A stretch of DNA of 64,000 nt, taken from the NCBI GenBank assembly GCA_036346355.1, contig CM070570.1, positions 44,221,592 to 44,285,591 of the forward strand, in the 5' to 3' direction. The notes beneath the pieces are model-generated. The model was given only the letters and a program-made list of their open reading frames with translations. It was not told the DNA's origin and made no database searches. Both the position numbers and the translations under genes were made by a program. Of the stretch, positions 1-11,544 are shown piece after piece; positions within the stretch are counted from its first letter, which is position 1; the number at the start of each line of letters is the position of its first letter. The DNA comes from Rhipidocladum racemiflorum. Taxonomy: Eukaryota > Streptophyta > Magnoliopsida > Poales > Poaceae.

Positions 1-653
1 TTCACTTGCTTCAAAATTTGTGCAACTTGTACTAGAAGGAAGAGCATAGAACCACCTCTCTCTCATTTATTGGCTACCCTCGTCCACCTGATCCATCGAA
101 CCAAACAATAGGATGAGTGAAAAAGATAGATGATTCTACTCTATTCATCCTTTGCTCTCGAACCAAACACACCATTAGCTTGTCGATCAAGTCGATGGTC
201 TTCTTCCGTATATACATGACATACCTTCGAGCATAGCTTCTGGCGCTTTTGCTTGTCATTTGGTCAACTTTTGTGCTGGTTGTCTGGTTCAGGGTCATCT
301 GCTTTGTCGAACAAACCAGGGCAATTCTTGTCATGATCCTATCCGTTAGAAAAGTGACAAAAAGCTCCTAAAATCGAGCCTGAACAAAACTAATTAATTA
401 AAAATCATGCTTGCGAAGGTAGAAGAGTCTTCGTTGGGACGTGTTGGATGGTCCAACGTGCATGCGTGCCCAGTTGGAAAAGGCAGGCATGCAGGTTCTG
501 CAACTACCTTCAGGCTTGAGCAGATGGTCGTCCATGGCTAGCTTGTGACATTTGCAAGCAAGTTAATTACCCCACTTGTCAGTTACCGGTAGATTAATAG
601 ATTTTGAATTTACCAACAAAGGATTGAAATGGTACCTTCTCCCGTGTTCCAAA
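1..653. other. Intergenic DNA, no gene seen
   Basis: No reading frame here has coding character or a recognisable domain. The stretch around 60-180 has the phrase 'gaaccaaac' in opposite orientations, as in the flanks of some grass MITEs, but no clean inverted repeat with a target duplication was found. Confidence 0.5.
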
Positions 654-803
654 CTTGAGAGATGAAAAAAAAGACATGTCAAAGGTCCAAGCAAGTATAG
701 GATCAAGAGAAGGCCTAGTCTAACCTCGGAGTTGAAAACCATCGTGATACTTTTCAGATAAGAAAAAGTTTGTTCTCCGGCAGCATCCACCCCCTAATCT
801 ATT
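654..803. repeat. Left copy of a 150-bp direct repeat
   Basis: This segment is nearly identical to 2219-2365: both run from 'cttgagagatgaaaaaa' to 'caccccctaatctatt', with about ten differences. The two copies bracket an AT-rich block (804-2218), which suggests a local duplication before or during insertion of the middle block. Confidence 0.85.
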
Positions 804-2218
804 GTTTAGTAAAAGCAGAATTTGAACCTGATTTTTTTTAACCGAAATTACTGAGATTTCGGTTCAAAAACCGAAATTTCGCCCCAAATAGCCGAGATCT
901 CAGCCAAATTAAAATGATCTAAAAAGTGTGCAAAATTCGTTAAATTTTTTTGAAATTTTTTATGTATGCTTCTGACATAGCATTAATATTGTCATGAAAT
1001 TTGTAGATAATGATCAAGCTTGAGGAATTTGTAAAAATTAATATAGTGAAAAGTACTATAAAATGATATCCCGAGGCTAGAAAAAAATGCAAATTTTTTT
1101 GAAAATAATCATGAAAGAATTTATGAGACATTCCTATCTGTTTGAATAAAATTTACTAAGTTTTTGCACATAAAATACCATACACAACCAAATTTCGGTA
1201 GCATTTCGCCTGATTTTTGGATTTGAACACTTTAACTAGGTAACATAATAAAAGCATTACATAATATGATCACAAATGATGAACATTTAAATTACATTTA
1301 CAAACATCATGTGTTCCATCCATCACAATTCAGAAGTTAGAAAATTTTAAATTTTTTTGTAGAAGGTCCTAATGCATAAATAATGTTGTCAAAAATATTT
1401 AGAGGATGAGCTTGAACTTTAGCACATAAAAAACAATGAGATTGGCATAAAAAAGAAGTTACACAAAATTAAATTCCCTGACAATTAAGAAATGAGTATG
1501 ATGTGTATGTTCACTTTGAAGACTTTAACGGACAGTTATACAGTAGCCTTAGTCAATCATTCTCTAATAAATAATTCATTTCTCCTAAACATGCCTGTAG
1601 CTATATTATAAAGGTGAAAGGATATTATTAGTGCAGTCAGATATACATTCTTCAATTCCTAAAGCTTAAAAAGACATAATGTATATGCATTAGTTGTGGC
1701 ATGAAGTGAATAAAGAATATTAGGAGACAACTTTACACAAAAGGTTCACAAGTTTGGATGACACAAAAATAAAACTCTGCAACAATAATGTCTGTCGCAT
1801 TAACCTGATCACTTCTAAGAACTTCCAAGTTCCAACTATCCATGTAGTCTCATTGTCAACCAGAGCACTATGGTAAGACAGCAAACTTCAAGTAAGAAAC
1901 ATTGCTCGTTGTAAAGTTCAAAATAAGAACTTAGCAATTTTAATTTTATGGTGGTCAAAAATCATCAAATTTTTTTGAAATTTTGGTCAGATATGGAAAA
2001 CGACTTGAAGAATCCAATCAAGTCAAATTTTGGTCAAATTTCGATCAAAAAACCAAGATTTCGGTCCATTTCATTGAAATTTCGTCGAAATTATAGGGTT
2101 TTGTAGCACTTTTAAATTTTTTTAGGGTTTTTTTTTTAATTTCACCGGGATTATGGAACTCGGGGAGTCCAAAATTTCGCCAAAATTTCGTGGGATTTCG
2201 GCGAGAATTTGAACCCTA
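804..2218. other. AT-rich block with CCGAAATTTCGG-type ends, probable decayed MITE
   Basis: The left end (about 838-890) and the right end (about 2035-2205) are full of short 'ccgaaatttcg' and 'gatttcgg' words in both orientations. The middle is AT-rich with no coding sequence. Such motif-rich ends suggest a decayed hAT-like MITE or a related non-autonomous element, but no clean terminal inverted repeat or 8-bp target duplication was found. Family assignment is inference. Confidence 0.3.
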
Positions 2219-2365
2219 CTTGAGAGATGAAAAAAACATGTCAAAGGTCCAAGCAAGTATAGCATCAAGAGAAGGCGTAGCCTAACCTCGGAGTTGAAAA
2301 CCATCATGGTACTTTTCAGAGAAGAAAAAGTTTGTTCTCAGGCAGCATCCACCCCCTAATCTATT
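2219..2365. repeat. Right copy of the 150-bp direct repeat
   Basis: Matches 654-803. It is cut at its right end by the TA target site of the mariner-like element that follows; the downstream flank resumes after 5758. Confidence 0.85.
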
Positions 2366-2617
2366 ACTCCCTCCGTTCCTATATGTTGGGCACATAAGTT
2401 TTTTGAATCTATTCCACTTTGTTGGGCACATGGATTGGATTTCCTCTAATACCCCTGCGCTAATTACTCTGACCACGCGTAGCACCGCTTCGTTCTCCTA
2501 CATGGCCACGCGCAGCGCTATTAACTCCGCATGCATGCAGGTCATTTTCCATGCTAATTAATCCAGCACTTTGTTCTCCACCTACACGCTGTTGTAAGAA
2601 AAGCTGAGTTGTTCTCA

Positions 2618-2962
2618 ATGTCGTCGCCATCGCCACGATATGCTTTGCCACCGCGCTCGCCTATATTGACCCCATCGCCACCACCATCATCGCCGGAGTG
2701 GGCGCCATCGCCGTGGTACAGACATGAAGAATCAATTGAGCCTGAAGAATCTGTTGCCACCGGCGCCGTCGTAGAAGAAACCATCGATGGTGATTCTAAC
2801 CAAGACTTGATCGTGCATGAAGCTATCAATGAATTGGTGGAGCATGAAGCTGTTGAAGACTTCAATGAGACTTGCTTGCCGGATGGGTTTGATGAGTGGC
2901 CCGTTTGGCAGCAACGCATCGCTAAGTTCTTCTATAAGCTTCATATGCCTAATTTTTTCTAA
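2618..2962 (+). CDS. Small acidic open frame inside the mariner-like element, function unknown
   Basis: A 114-residue frame from ATG at 2618 to the stop at 2960-2962 lies between the left terminal repeat and the 3' end of the transposase, on the opposite strand. Residues 1-35 are rich in Ser and Pro. Residues 40-90 are strongly acidic with many Glu and Asp. The C-terminus is mixed (DEWPVWQQRIAKFFYKLH). I recognise no domain. Plant mariner-like elements normally encode only transposase, so this could be a captured host fragment, an antisense accessory frame or chance. A 29-bp tandem repeat follows its stop codon directly. The frame is open in a family whose transposase is broken, which is mild support for it being real or recent. 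Confidence 0.35.
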   Translation: MSSPSPRYALPPRSPILTPSPPPSSPEWAPSPWYRHEESIEPEESVATGAVVEETIDGDSNQDLIVHEAINELVEHEAVEDFNETCLPDGFDEWPVWQQRIAKFFYKLHMPNFF

Positions 2963-2963
2963 G

Positions 2964-3021
2964 TTCCTGTAAGTGATTGTGTGTTTGGTGGATTCCTGTA
3001 AGTGATTGTGTGTTTGGTGGA
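2964..3021. repeat. 29-bp unit repeated twice in tandem
   Basis: The unit begins 'ttcctgtaagtgattgtg' and is repeated without change at 2964-2992 and 2993-3021, directly after the stop of the small frame. Related 'tagtgcttg' words continue to about 3140. Confidence 0.9.
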
Positions 3022-3316
3022 TAGTTAGATTAAGTGCTTGCAAGTGCATGCGCCGGTGAAGTGGTGAGACAATTAGTGCTTGCCGGATGTTAAGATTAGT
3101 GCTTGGCAGATAGTTACATTAAATGCTTGCACCAATAATTCTTAAAAATGCTTGTAGGTGCACCTGATGATATGAACTTAGTTATCATAAGAACATTGTT
3201 CCTTGCCATGACGAAAATCATATTACAATATCAGTAGGGAAACAACATCATTCTTCCTCGCCATGATCGGAAGAACATTGTTTGTTCAATCTCATTAACC
3301 GATGTACTCCAATGCA

Positions 3317-5255
3317 TCATTCACAATTTCTATCACATTGCAACGTAATTGGAAGAGCATTGTTTATCTGTAGTGACTGCTTCTTTAGATGTGGAGTACG
3401 GTAGTGTTGCCCCCCTTTTTCTTTCAAAATCTCTATCATGCACGATTGAAGAGTGAGAAAAATATGGTTGCTCCGCTCCACTGGATACTCATCATATGTT
3501 TGTTTCACCTTCGCAACAATTTCCTCGACATTACTTGGGGATGACTTTTGAAATGATGCTTGAAGTGCTGCAAAAAAGCCTAGGTCTAAAATATTCAGAT
3601 CGGGGGAATTTGGTGGTTGACACATTAGCCTTATGTCAAAACCATCAACCATTGCCGCATTACAAAAAACAGCATCATCATCTGGAATATGTGTCTTGGC
3701 ATTGTCCTGCTGTATGAATATAGGGGTACCATGTTCATTTGCAGGCTATTTTTCCTTGATGGCGGGTAGCACCTTATTTACAATGTACTCACGACTAACA
3801 TCCTCTGTGACCGACGGCAACACCTTGGTTACCAATGTACCAGCCTATTCACACTAGTCATTTTCGTCGGCTCTACGAAAGTGAATGGAAATATCCCAAT
3901 TTTTCTTGAAAATGTGACATTTCCATCACCATCAAACCTTGGTCTCGCAATTGCCGCAAGGAACATGACCTTCTCAACGAAGTTCTTGCTTTGTGTCATC
4001 CTTTCCGCATCCTCCTCGTCTGGTGCCAGGTACTAGTTCTGACTCTGCATCGTACGATAGAACCACTTTTCATCTATGTACACGATGTTGTACATACCAT
4101 GAAATGTTGGTTCTTGCGACAAGCTAATTGGGTCAATCATTGATAGACAGAAACGAACCCTTGCTTTTTTGTTAGCTTCACTCAACGTAAATTTTATCGC
4201 ATTCGAGTGCCGCCTTAACTTGCCTTCTTTCATCCACTTAAACACAGTGGTCTTCGACACTTGTAGCTCATTAGCTAGATCTTTGAGAGTCGTTCTACTC
4301 CGCAACGGCACTAGTCTAATGGCTTCAGCATCAACCTCTATTTTTTGCGGCCACAATTCTTTGGCCTCTTGCTCAACACTCCGTTCAACCCACCTCCTTG
4401 CTTTCCATGGTACCATATCCTCTAAACAACTCTCAACGGCATACCCATTTCATCAGCAACAGCCTTAGTGACACCATATTTTAATATGCCAAAGCTTGTT
4501 CTTTCTAGAAGCATGGTATAAACCATCTGTCTCTCTTCATCGGTGTATTGTTTCCTCGTACCTTCATTTGGATTGAAAAAAAGTGAATTACATTATCATT
4601 CGACAACTAGAATTAGAACTAGAATTAGAACATGCTAATAATGACTTACTCGTGCCATGGCCATCCTGTTGGGCAACACCTTCCTCGTCGGCATGGGCAT
4701 CACCCCCTACCTCGCCATGCACGGCATCACCTCTTAGCTCGCCATGCACGACATCACCAATCAGCTCGCCATGCATGGCATTCCCTTCGGTGCCTATGGC
4801 CGTTGTTGCCATGGCGTGACAACTACCCGCGAGCCCGAGCCTGCCACGACCGACGTTGAAACTAGCACCGCATCCACGTCCAGTGAGCCCCAGCCATGCG
4901 CGCCCGCGACCAGCGAGCCCACGGGCTACGTCGAATGTAGCACCGCGATGGCAACCTGCGAGCCCTAGCCTGCTGTGGCCACGACTCATGGGAAGACCGG
5001 TACCTGTGATGAAACCATCACCATGGCTGAGCACAGTTTGTGCAGCTTGCTCTTCTCTTTCTGTTCGTGCAAGAAAAAGAAGCAAATGGTGAGCACCATG
5101 GCCAAGAACTTAAAAGAAATTTGTATGGGCAAAAATACACCTTCGCTGCTAGGATCATCAAACACTAGATTGGAGTTTAAGTCGATGAATGGACGACTCT
5201 CATGCTCGGTGTTTTCCTCCCAAATTATCGGTTCATTTAGGTCAATATTCTCCAT
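3317..5255 (-). pseudogene. Mariner-like transposase, broken by frameshifts and stops
   Basis: Reading right to left on the minus strand: an N-terminal exon (5255-5100, MENIDLNEPIIWEEN); a helix-turn-helix region (about 4570-4170, with KQYTDEERQMVYTMLLERTS and later LKDLANELQVSKTTVFKW); and the catalytic core. The first Asp is in YIDEKWFY (about 4060). The second is in IQQDNAKTHI (about 3700), reached only after a frame change. The third is in NSPDLNILDLGFF (about 3610-3570). Counting from the second Asp to the Asp of LDLGFF gives 39 residues between them, which is the plant DD39D spacing. At least three frame changes and several stops between 4030 and 3690, plus a shift near 4420, rule out a working protein. 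A GC-rich stretch at 4640-5000 on the same strand may be intron or an inserted segment. Confidence 0.88.
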
Positions 5256-5925
5256 AGAAGAAGAGAAGAGGAGGCAGCATTATCGATCAAGAGTATCTTC
5301 TCTTTATACTTGATTTTTTGGGCGCCAAGAATGACATCAAATTGAATTTTCAACCTTCGTGATTTTTTACAAGGCGCCGGCTGGGAAATTGTGCTAGTGA
5401 ATTTGCAAGTTTGAAGTTTTTGTATGTAGCACCATGAGAGCTAAATCAAGCACTAATGCGCGCCATGTGCGCTGCGCGGGGGCAAAGGCATGCAGCGGGG
5501 CGTACGCGAGCGCTGCATGCACTATCAATCCGCATTTATCGTGTGCATGGAGTACTCCATCAATGGTTGATTAACTATGTGAGCCCGTTCGCGTTGGCCG
5601 CTCCAGGAGCCCAGGACGTGCACATGAAACAGAACGTCATTAGCCTTAATTACTACCGATTTATTAGGGGTAAATCTGGAAAACTACTCATCTGTTCAAT
5701 TTTCCTTGGTCTTTGCAAAAAAATTCTATGCACCTAACATACAGGAACTGAGGGAGTATTTCCATGATGTGGACTCCGAGATTGAAGGAAAGGCTGAGAA
5801 AGGCAGATCGTGATGGAAGGGAATTGCAAATTTGCAACTAAACATGTTGAGTTGAATCATAGTAACAAATCGAGTTTGGCGCTAGGCTATAAAAGATCGA
5901 GTAGATCGATGCATTATCAATTAGA

Positions 5926-6515
5926 GGTGGGCACTTGAGCCGAGTCTTTTTGGGTCAGCCCGAAGCACGGTGGTCCAGCCTAGTCCAAAACCCGGCACGA
6001 CACGGGGTGGGCCGTGCCGGGCCAGCACGACATTGTAGCACTGGCCGTGCCAAGCTTGAGATCAGGGCATGATGGGCGGCACGACACGACACGAACATTT
6101 GGGCTGGGCCTGTGTCGGCACGGCACGACGGAGGCACGGAAACATATCTACTGTCAAAATTTCATTGTTGTTGATGGCTATATTATGTCACTTATCTACA
6201 ATGGTTTTATTTCACTAGATTTCTAATATTGTCGAGGTTATGAGTGATGATTTTTTTCGAGAGAAAAAGTACTGTTGGGCTTTCTACAGATGACCATCTC
6301 TCGTTCTCTCGTCGGACAATGAGCGAGAGAGAGGGAGGCAACAGGCAAGAGAGAGGGAGCAACAGGCAAGAGAGAACTGAAAGAGATTGAGCAATGTGTG
6401 TCACCATCTCCTTTCCTCTCGTCGCAATAGTGTAATTGGGCCGGGCCTGGGCCAGCACGGCACGGCACAAAGCAGGCACGAAGTGCAAATGGGCCGTGCC
6501 TGGGCTCGCCGAAGC
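5926..6515. mobile_element. GGGCC/CGGCAC-rich fragment, probable hAT-like element remnant
   Basis: The left edge reads 'tagaggtgggca' and is followed by many copies of 'gggccgtgcc', 'ccggcacgacac' and 'ggccagcacg' to about 6140. The same words recur near 6435-6510. Subterminal GGGCC-type repeats with a TAGAGGTGGGCA edge are common in plant hAT elements. No matching right terminus or 8-bp target duplication could be found, so the right boundary is a guess. No transposase is present. It abuts the Helitron remnant at its right. Confidence 0.4.
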
Positions 6516-6524
6516 AGCTAATTC

Positions 6525-7085
6525 TGACGCCATAGGAAGATCATAACGACCACTCTCTATTTTTTGGGGGGCAATAAGTCTGATAGCGATCTCAGGAGCA
6601 TTGGGCGATAATAATCTATCACGTGCAAGGCAAAATTGCCGAACAATAGGATTATAACGATCTAGCATAGACATAATTCCCATCGCCACATCTGGATCAG
6701 GTTGCTCCATGTTAAGGCCGTCTAATCCAAGAATATTTAAGCGGTTCTGAACTTCATTCGTTGTGTCATAGACATATAGCTATGCAAATTCAGGTCGATG
6801 TCCAATGCTAGACAAAAGAGAACCAATACGATGGTGAACAATGCCATTAATACGGAAAACATATGGACCATTACCAGTATTAATGCTCTTATTAATATCA
6901 ACCCCAAGAGAGGCAAAAGCAAAAAGTGAATTGTATTGCCTTATCAATCGCATGAAACTATTAGAACGGGGACCCCCATTAAAACATATAAGTTCTTGTA
7001 ACGGCGATGGGAACGGTCTATGTGAAGGCAAAGAAACCCTCCCTCTGCGACAACAGAGATTTTACATGATACGTCTTTGTATATA
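6525..7085 (-). pseudogene. Helitron Rep/helicase remnant: Helitron-like N-terminal domain
   Basis: Read on the minus strand, this encodes about 170 residues of the Helitron_like_N domain, which precedes the Rep nickase and helicase in plant Helitrons. Landmarks in order: LCCRRGRVSLP (about 7055), IRQYNSLFAFASLGVDINKS, GNGPYVFRINGIVHHRIGSL (about 6865), a stop at about 6781, LYVYDTTNEVQNRL (about 6780-6740), then MGIMSMLDRYNPIVRQFCLARD and APEIAIRLI...GRYDLP (to about 6530). The Rep HUH motifs and the helicase are absent. The frame is truncated on both sides and has an internal stop, so it is non-functional. The left end is lost at the hAT-like fragment. Domain naming rests on recalled family patterns. 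Confidence 0.75.
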
Positions 7086-9422
7086 TGGAAAAAAATTGAT
7101 AAAATGCCACTCCTAACAAGTGGCTTCGCTAAAAATGCCACTCCGCTGTCGTTGACATGTGGGACTATCTTTGTATATATCCTTTCTTGATACCAATATA
7201 TAGCAGAGCATTTGTTGCAAGAGTAATCAGGGCCACCATAGTACGAACGGCCTCAATAATTGACTACGGAAGAAACACAAGCAACATGACTAAGGAGATA
7301 GAACAACATCAACACAAAGTACTTTATCAAATAGCAAAAACACACACAAAAAAGAGCTATACCTTTCAACGAATCAACATACTCATTAGGCAAAGAACAT
7401 ATAAGACTACCAAACGGAGCATACGAAATGGTTCCTACGACAAGTATCAATATAAGAAGACAATAATACGGAAAAACATTTCCTTGAACAGCTAAAAGCA
7501 ACGGGCACGATAACCTCTAAAAATAAAAAGATAACCTTTTTCTGAGAGACGCCTAGAAACATTAATAGCACGCCTCTTAGCCCGATTCTCATGGGCAACA
7601 GCCGGCGTCACACGTGGGCAGAAATGGTCTCCTAAAGATAACAACGTGAAAATCATGACATAACAACCAAGACGGAACTGGAAAAGAACACATAATTCAA
7701 TCAAAAGCGGCCATAGAAAGCCAAGCGTTGCGCATAGGAACCAAGCAAAGTTGCCATGAACAAGCCGAATTACGAAGGCAATGCATCAAAAGAGTGGCCT
7801 AGCAACCATGTATATACTCAAAAACTGGATAAAGATAATCAACAGGAAACCAACAGGCGAAGGAGATGAAATGCGAGCACATATAATAGGTAAGCTTTGC
7901 CCAACAAAGAGAACAAAGGCTGTGCACAAACGCTAACAGTAAAAAACGATAAGAGCAGTAGTAGGCTGTAGGTTCGGTAAGTAAAGAACACGAATGACGA
8001 CCAAGTTATACCCTCACGGCCATGTGTATCAATCACACCTTCCATATACACCAATCAGGCCCTGCTCACACAAGAAATGTTTATGAAACCACAATAGGCT
8101 ATCGACGGGTTTCGTCGTGCACACAGTCGAACAAGTTCAGGCAGGAAACATACACCACAGCAAAAGAAAGATGGATCCAAAAAAAAGAAACACAGAGGCA
8201 TCTACGCTGGCCACCAAGACATAGAACCATGCGAACACCATAGAATAATCCATGTAGAACAACCTGTTGAATATCTAGGTATTATTTTAATTTCAGATTT
8301 GAATATGAACCATAATTCCAAAATCATAAAAAATAACAGGCTAGACAAAAGAAACCACATGTCTCTGAAAAGTAGATCTAGAAACGTTGTGCACGAGATG
8401 AACAGTGGGAAAATACGAGAATTCTTACGATGGGCTTGATGATGAAAAAGATGCAGTGCAGTAGCGACCGGCCGTAGAGGAAGTAGTCGACGCAGAGGAA
8501 GCTCGAGCGGTCGCGCAGTAGCGCTGCCCAGAAACCTTATTACCGCCCCCGTGCAGGTTCTCGCTGCGGCAACGGTTCGGAGATCCCGCTCTCCTTGCCT
8601 CGCGGTGCACGCCGAGAGGAAGGTCGGCGAAGAACGAGCAGCACCAAGACGCAACACAGGTCACACTGGATGAACGCGAGTGCCAGAGCAAAAAACTATA
8701 TCTCGATGCGGGCGTCTCGGACCTTATAGCTCAAGATCGCAACGGTCAATAAATTGACCGTTACAGCACCATTATACACTAGTAACTGCTGTCATCAAAT
8801 TACTGTTTCTATTAGAAACTGACGCCATTATCATGGCTGTTTCAATTCTCAGTAAATGACTCAGAGAGAAATCAAAATAAAAGGGTTTAAACGTGCCAGG
8901 ATTTAATCCACTGCACGGCGACTCGCGAAGTCGCAAGAGCCGTGCTCCTCACCCTTCCATATACCTCATTACAAGGCATGGTGGGAGCTCTCCCTTTTAA
9001 ATTGGTACTCTCCTCTCTCAATTAGCAATATGGTACTATTCTTTATAGCTTTGGCATTAGAGATTAATGGGCCACACTTGCCTTATTTCTAACACAACCC
9101 ATTAAAATGAAAAACCACAGAACATGCTGGAGAAGACATAAATGTCTATACAGTATGGCCAGAAGAAACGTAGTCTACAGTGGAACATATATTACCATAC
9201 ACACCCTCACACACGGGCATATACATACATATATATATACATACATATATACAAAGGATACCCCACTGTGCAGACCCCACATCAAACATAGTAAATAAAA
9301 GATACATATATACAGGAAACTAAATCCATTTGAAGCATGATAGACAGCATAGAAACACATTGCGAAAACACGATAATCGGCCGGCAAATAGATAATCAGC
9401 GGCTATAACAACATGAATATTC
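7086..9422. other. Long non-coding stretch right of the Helitron remnant
   Basis: No coding sequence was recognised. A roughly 90-bp piece at 7087-7172 is bracketed by 'tctttgtatatat' on both sides (about 7074 and 7173), which looks like a small insertion with a 13-bp duplication. A GC-rich patch lies at 8440-8660. A sequence rich in 'gggccacac' and 'cccattaa' near 9065-9100 resembles a transposon edge. The stretch could be 5' sequence of the decayed minus-strand Helitron; this is inference. Confidence 0.4.
9218..9255. repeat. (ATAC/AT)n microsatellite
   Basis: Alternating 'atacat' and 'atatat' units occupy this short stretch, preceded by 'cacacaccctcacacac'. Confidence 0.85.
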
Positions 9423-10580
9423 AACCGGCCAAAACGAATAAATATTCGGTGTACACTTAATCAACCAGTATAGAAAAAAGAATACTCAACGTATTAACAC
9501 AACCAACAAGGCAAAGCGACCTCACCTCTTGTTAGCAGACGGGAAAGGCGATTTCCCGACAAAGATGGCTTTCGAATGTGCAAGCGGTGTCAGTAATCAC
9601 TCAAAACAATACTGCGCATCTCCATCCAAAACAACAGGAATCGTCAGAGAGATGGTTTTCCAGGTCACAAGCGCTATCAGCAAAAGTATTAGCCGCACCC
9701 TACATCCAAGAAAAGAAGCACAAACATTATAAGAGCAATGGCTCTACCGTGGCAACAATCGTAAAAGGGATGGTTCTACCAGGAGAGTTCAACAGAGAAA
9801 CGCACAAAAAAACAAACAAAGATTACAGAAACAGTAAAGCAAGCCACACACACATACTCAACAGCTGCTGTAAAAGAAAGAATTCTGACGCGATACAAAA
9901 TATATTGGGCCAGGCATAAACATATCAACAATCAACACCCTAAGACAATTGCCAAAGCGAAATAAAAGCCGCTTTTGTCATCCAACCGGTCAAACCTACT
10001 AAACGTTCGGTGAACAGCTAATCAACCGGCATAAGAAAAAAAATACTCGATGTATTAACATAAGCGACAAGACAAAGTAACATCACCTTCTGTCAGTAAA
10101 CTGAAAAGGCGGTCTCCCGACAAAGACGGGCTCCGAACACCCAATAGGTATCAGCAACCACACAGAATAGCGCTACATATCTGCACCCCAAACCGAAAGA
10201 ATACGAATCGTAAGAAAGATCCCTATGTGGAGACACCCATTGTAAAACAAATAGCTCTGCCGTGATACAGAACAAACTGGGCTACGTATAAACAAATCAA
10301 CAATCAAGACACTAAGATAATCGACAAGGGGATATAACAACAACTTTTCTCACCAGGGGAGAAAGACCATTACCTGACAGGGATGGTCTCTGGCGTCGCA
10401 ATCGGTATCACCAAAAGCAGTAGCCACAGCCTACATCCAACAAAAGAAACACAAGTACTATAAGAGGAATGGGTCTACAAAAGCAAGATCCGTAAAAGGG
10501 ATGGCCCTGTCGGGACAGTTCAATAGAGGAACGCACAAAGGAAACACAGACTACAGAAACAACAAAGCAGATTTCTAAGA
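9423..10580. repeat. Diverged tandem repeat, unit about 560 bp
   Basis: The block starting at 9423 ('caaccggccaaaacg', 'attcggtgtacac', 'tactcaacgtattaacac') recurs at 9983 ('caaccggtcaaacc', 'gttcggtgaacag', 'tactcgatgtattaaca'), giving a period near 560 bp. A third partial copy from about 10338 matches 9530-9840 in order: the 'gacaaagatggct' type start, 'cctacatccaa-aaaagaa', 'gtaaaagggatgg', 'agttcaa-agagaaacgcac' and 'acagaaac'. No protein is evident on either strand. Such units are seen in non-coding parts of large plant elements, and the Helitron to the left is a candidate owner. Confidence 0.7.
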
Positions 10581-10873
10581 AAAACGGAAATGAATCGGAG
10601 ATAACAGGAAAAAACAATCCCAACGAAAAGCTAATCAACAGATTAAGGCATCATTCAAAGAGGAAAGGCTATATACCATAAGACAAACGTCCCTAAAAGA
10701 TTAGCCCAACGCATAAAAGGAACATGCATCAGAAATCGAACCAAATAGCATTTTGGGAAAAACGGGAACGAGACGGAGATCGCATAATCAGTTGCTACCA
10801 AGACAAAATTAGTTAGAAGAACAAGCCTGCATTCAAAGGGGAAAGCCCGCACACCGTAAGAATAAGGGTTCAA

Positions 10874-11435
10874 GAGCATCTCCAGCAAGGGCCCCTAAAA
10901 CAGGGTCCCTATTTTGGATTTAGGGACTCCCTAAATTTTTTGGGGCCCATTTCAGAAAGTAAGTTCAAAGAATAAATTTCTAAATCTCAGCCCCTATTTT
11001 ATTTTTTCTCCTATTTTAACATATCCGCTATGTATAATCTTCATTTGACACCACTAAAATTCAATCAAAAATATTTGTAATACATAAAACATAAGCATAT
11101 TAACATTTACAATTTAAAAACATGATATTTCAAATTTAAATTTAAAATTTTCAAAATATGATAAAATTTTCGAAGCCTCTCATGTATTTTCCTATCTTCA
11201 ATAATAGGGGTTGTACTTGTGTTCCTGAGAATTGAGGCTGAGAAGGCAAATTTAAGGGCATCATAATTTTAGGGGCTGGAGTTGGGGCCCCCTGGGAATT
11301 GGGGCTGAGGAGGCAAATTTAGGGGCCCCCTAATTTTAGGGGCTTGAGTTGGGGCCCTGCTGGATCTGTTTTTTTTTACTACACTCCCTATTTTAAGGTT
11401 TAGGGGCTGCTTTAGGGGCTCTGCTGGAGATGTTC
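10874..11435. mobile_element. MITE with GAGCATCTCCAGCA ends
   Basis: The left end 'gagcatctccagcaagg' pairs with the right end; the reverse complement of the right starts 'gaacatctccagcagagcc'. Both run on into 'cccctaaa'. The element is 562 bp and non-coding. It has two internal tandem copies of a roughly 68-bp unit (about 11228-11365, from 'gaattg-ggctgag-aggc' to 'gttggggccc'). The ends resemble those of the PIF/Harbinger element at 46469-50208, which suggests the same superfamily, though a 3-bp target duplication is not visible here. Confidence 0.72.
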
Positions 11436-11544
11436 GGGCAGTCCCGCACAGGAATTAGAACAAAACCCTAAGCAGGGAAAGGCTCAAAAAATGGCGACAA
11501 ACCCGAACATATGCGCAAAACGGCAACGAACCCAAACACCTACT

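Larger units (their letters stand above)
2367..5756 (-). mobile_element. Mariner-like DNA transposon (plant DD39D type)
   Basis: The ends are inverted repeats. The left begins 'ctccctccgttcctatatg' and the reverse complement of the right begins 'ctccctcagttcctgtatg', with similarity for about 35 bp. The element is flanked by TA on both sides (2365-2366 and 5757-5758), the target duplication of Tc1/mariner. It is 3390 bp long and holds a broken transposase on the minus strand plus a small open frame on the plus strand. The transposase ruins mean it could move now only with help from an intact relative. It inserted into the right copy of the 150-bp repeat. Confidence 0.93.

Noticed and set aside
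4588..5092. Several long overlapping frames on both strands in the GC-rich part of the mariner-like element
   Set aside because: They are shadows of repeated 'cgccatgcacggcatcacc' type sequence and do not match transposase; treated as intron-like or inserted sequence.
9218..9255. Short tandem repeats as a CRISPR-like array
   Set aside because: The repeats are a simple microsatellite without spacers, in a eukaryotic genome.
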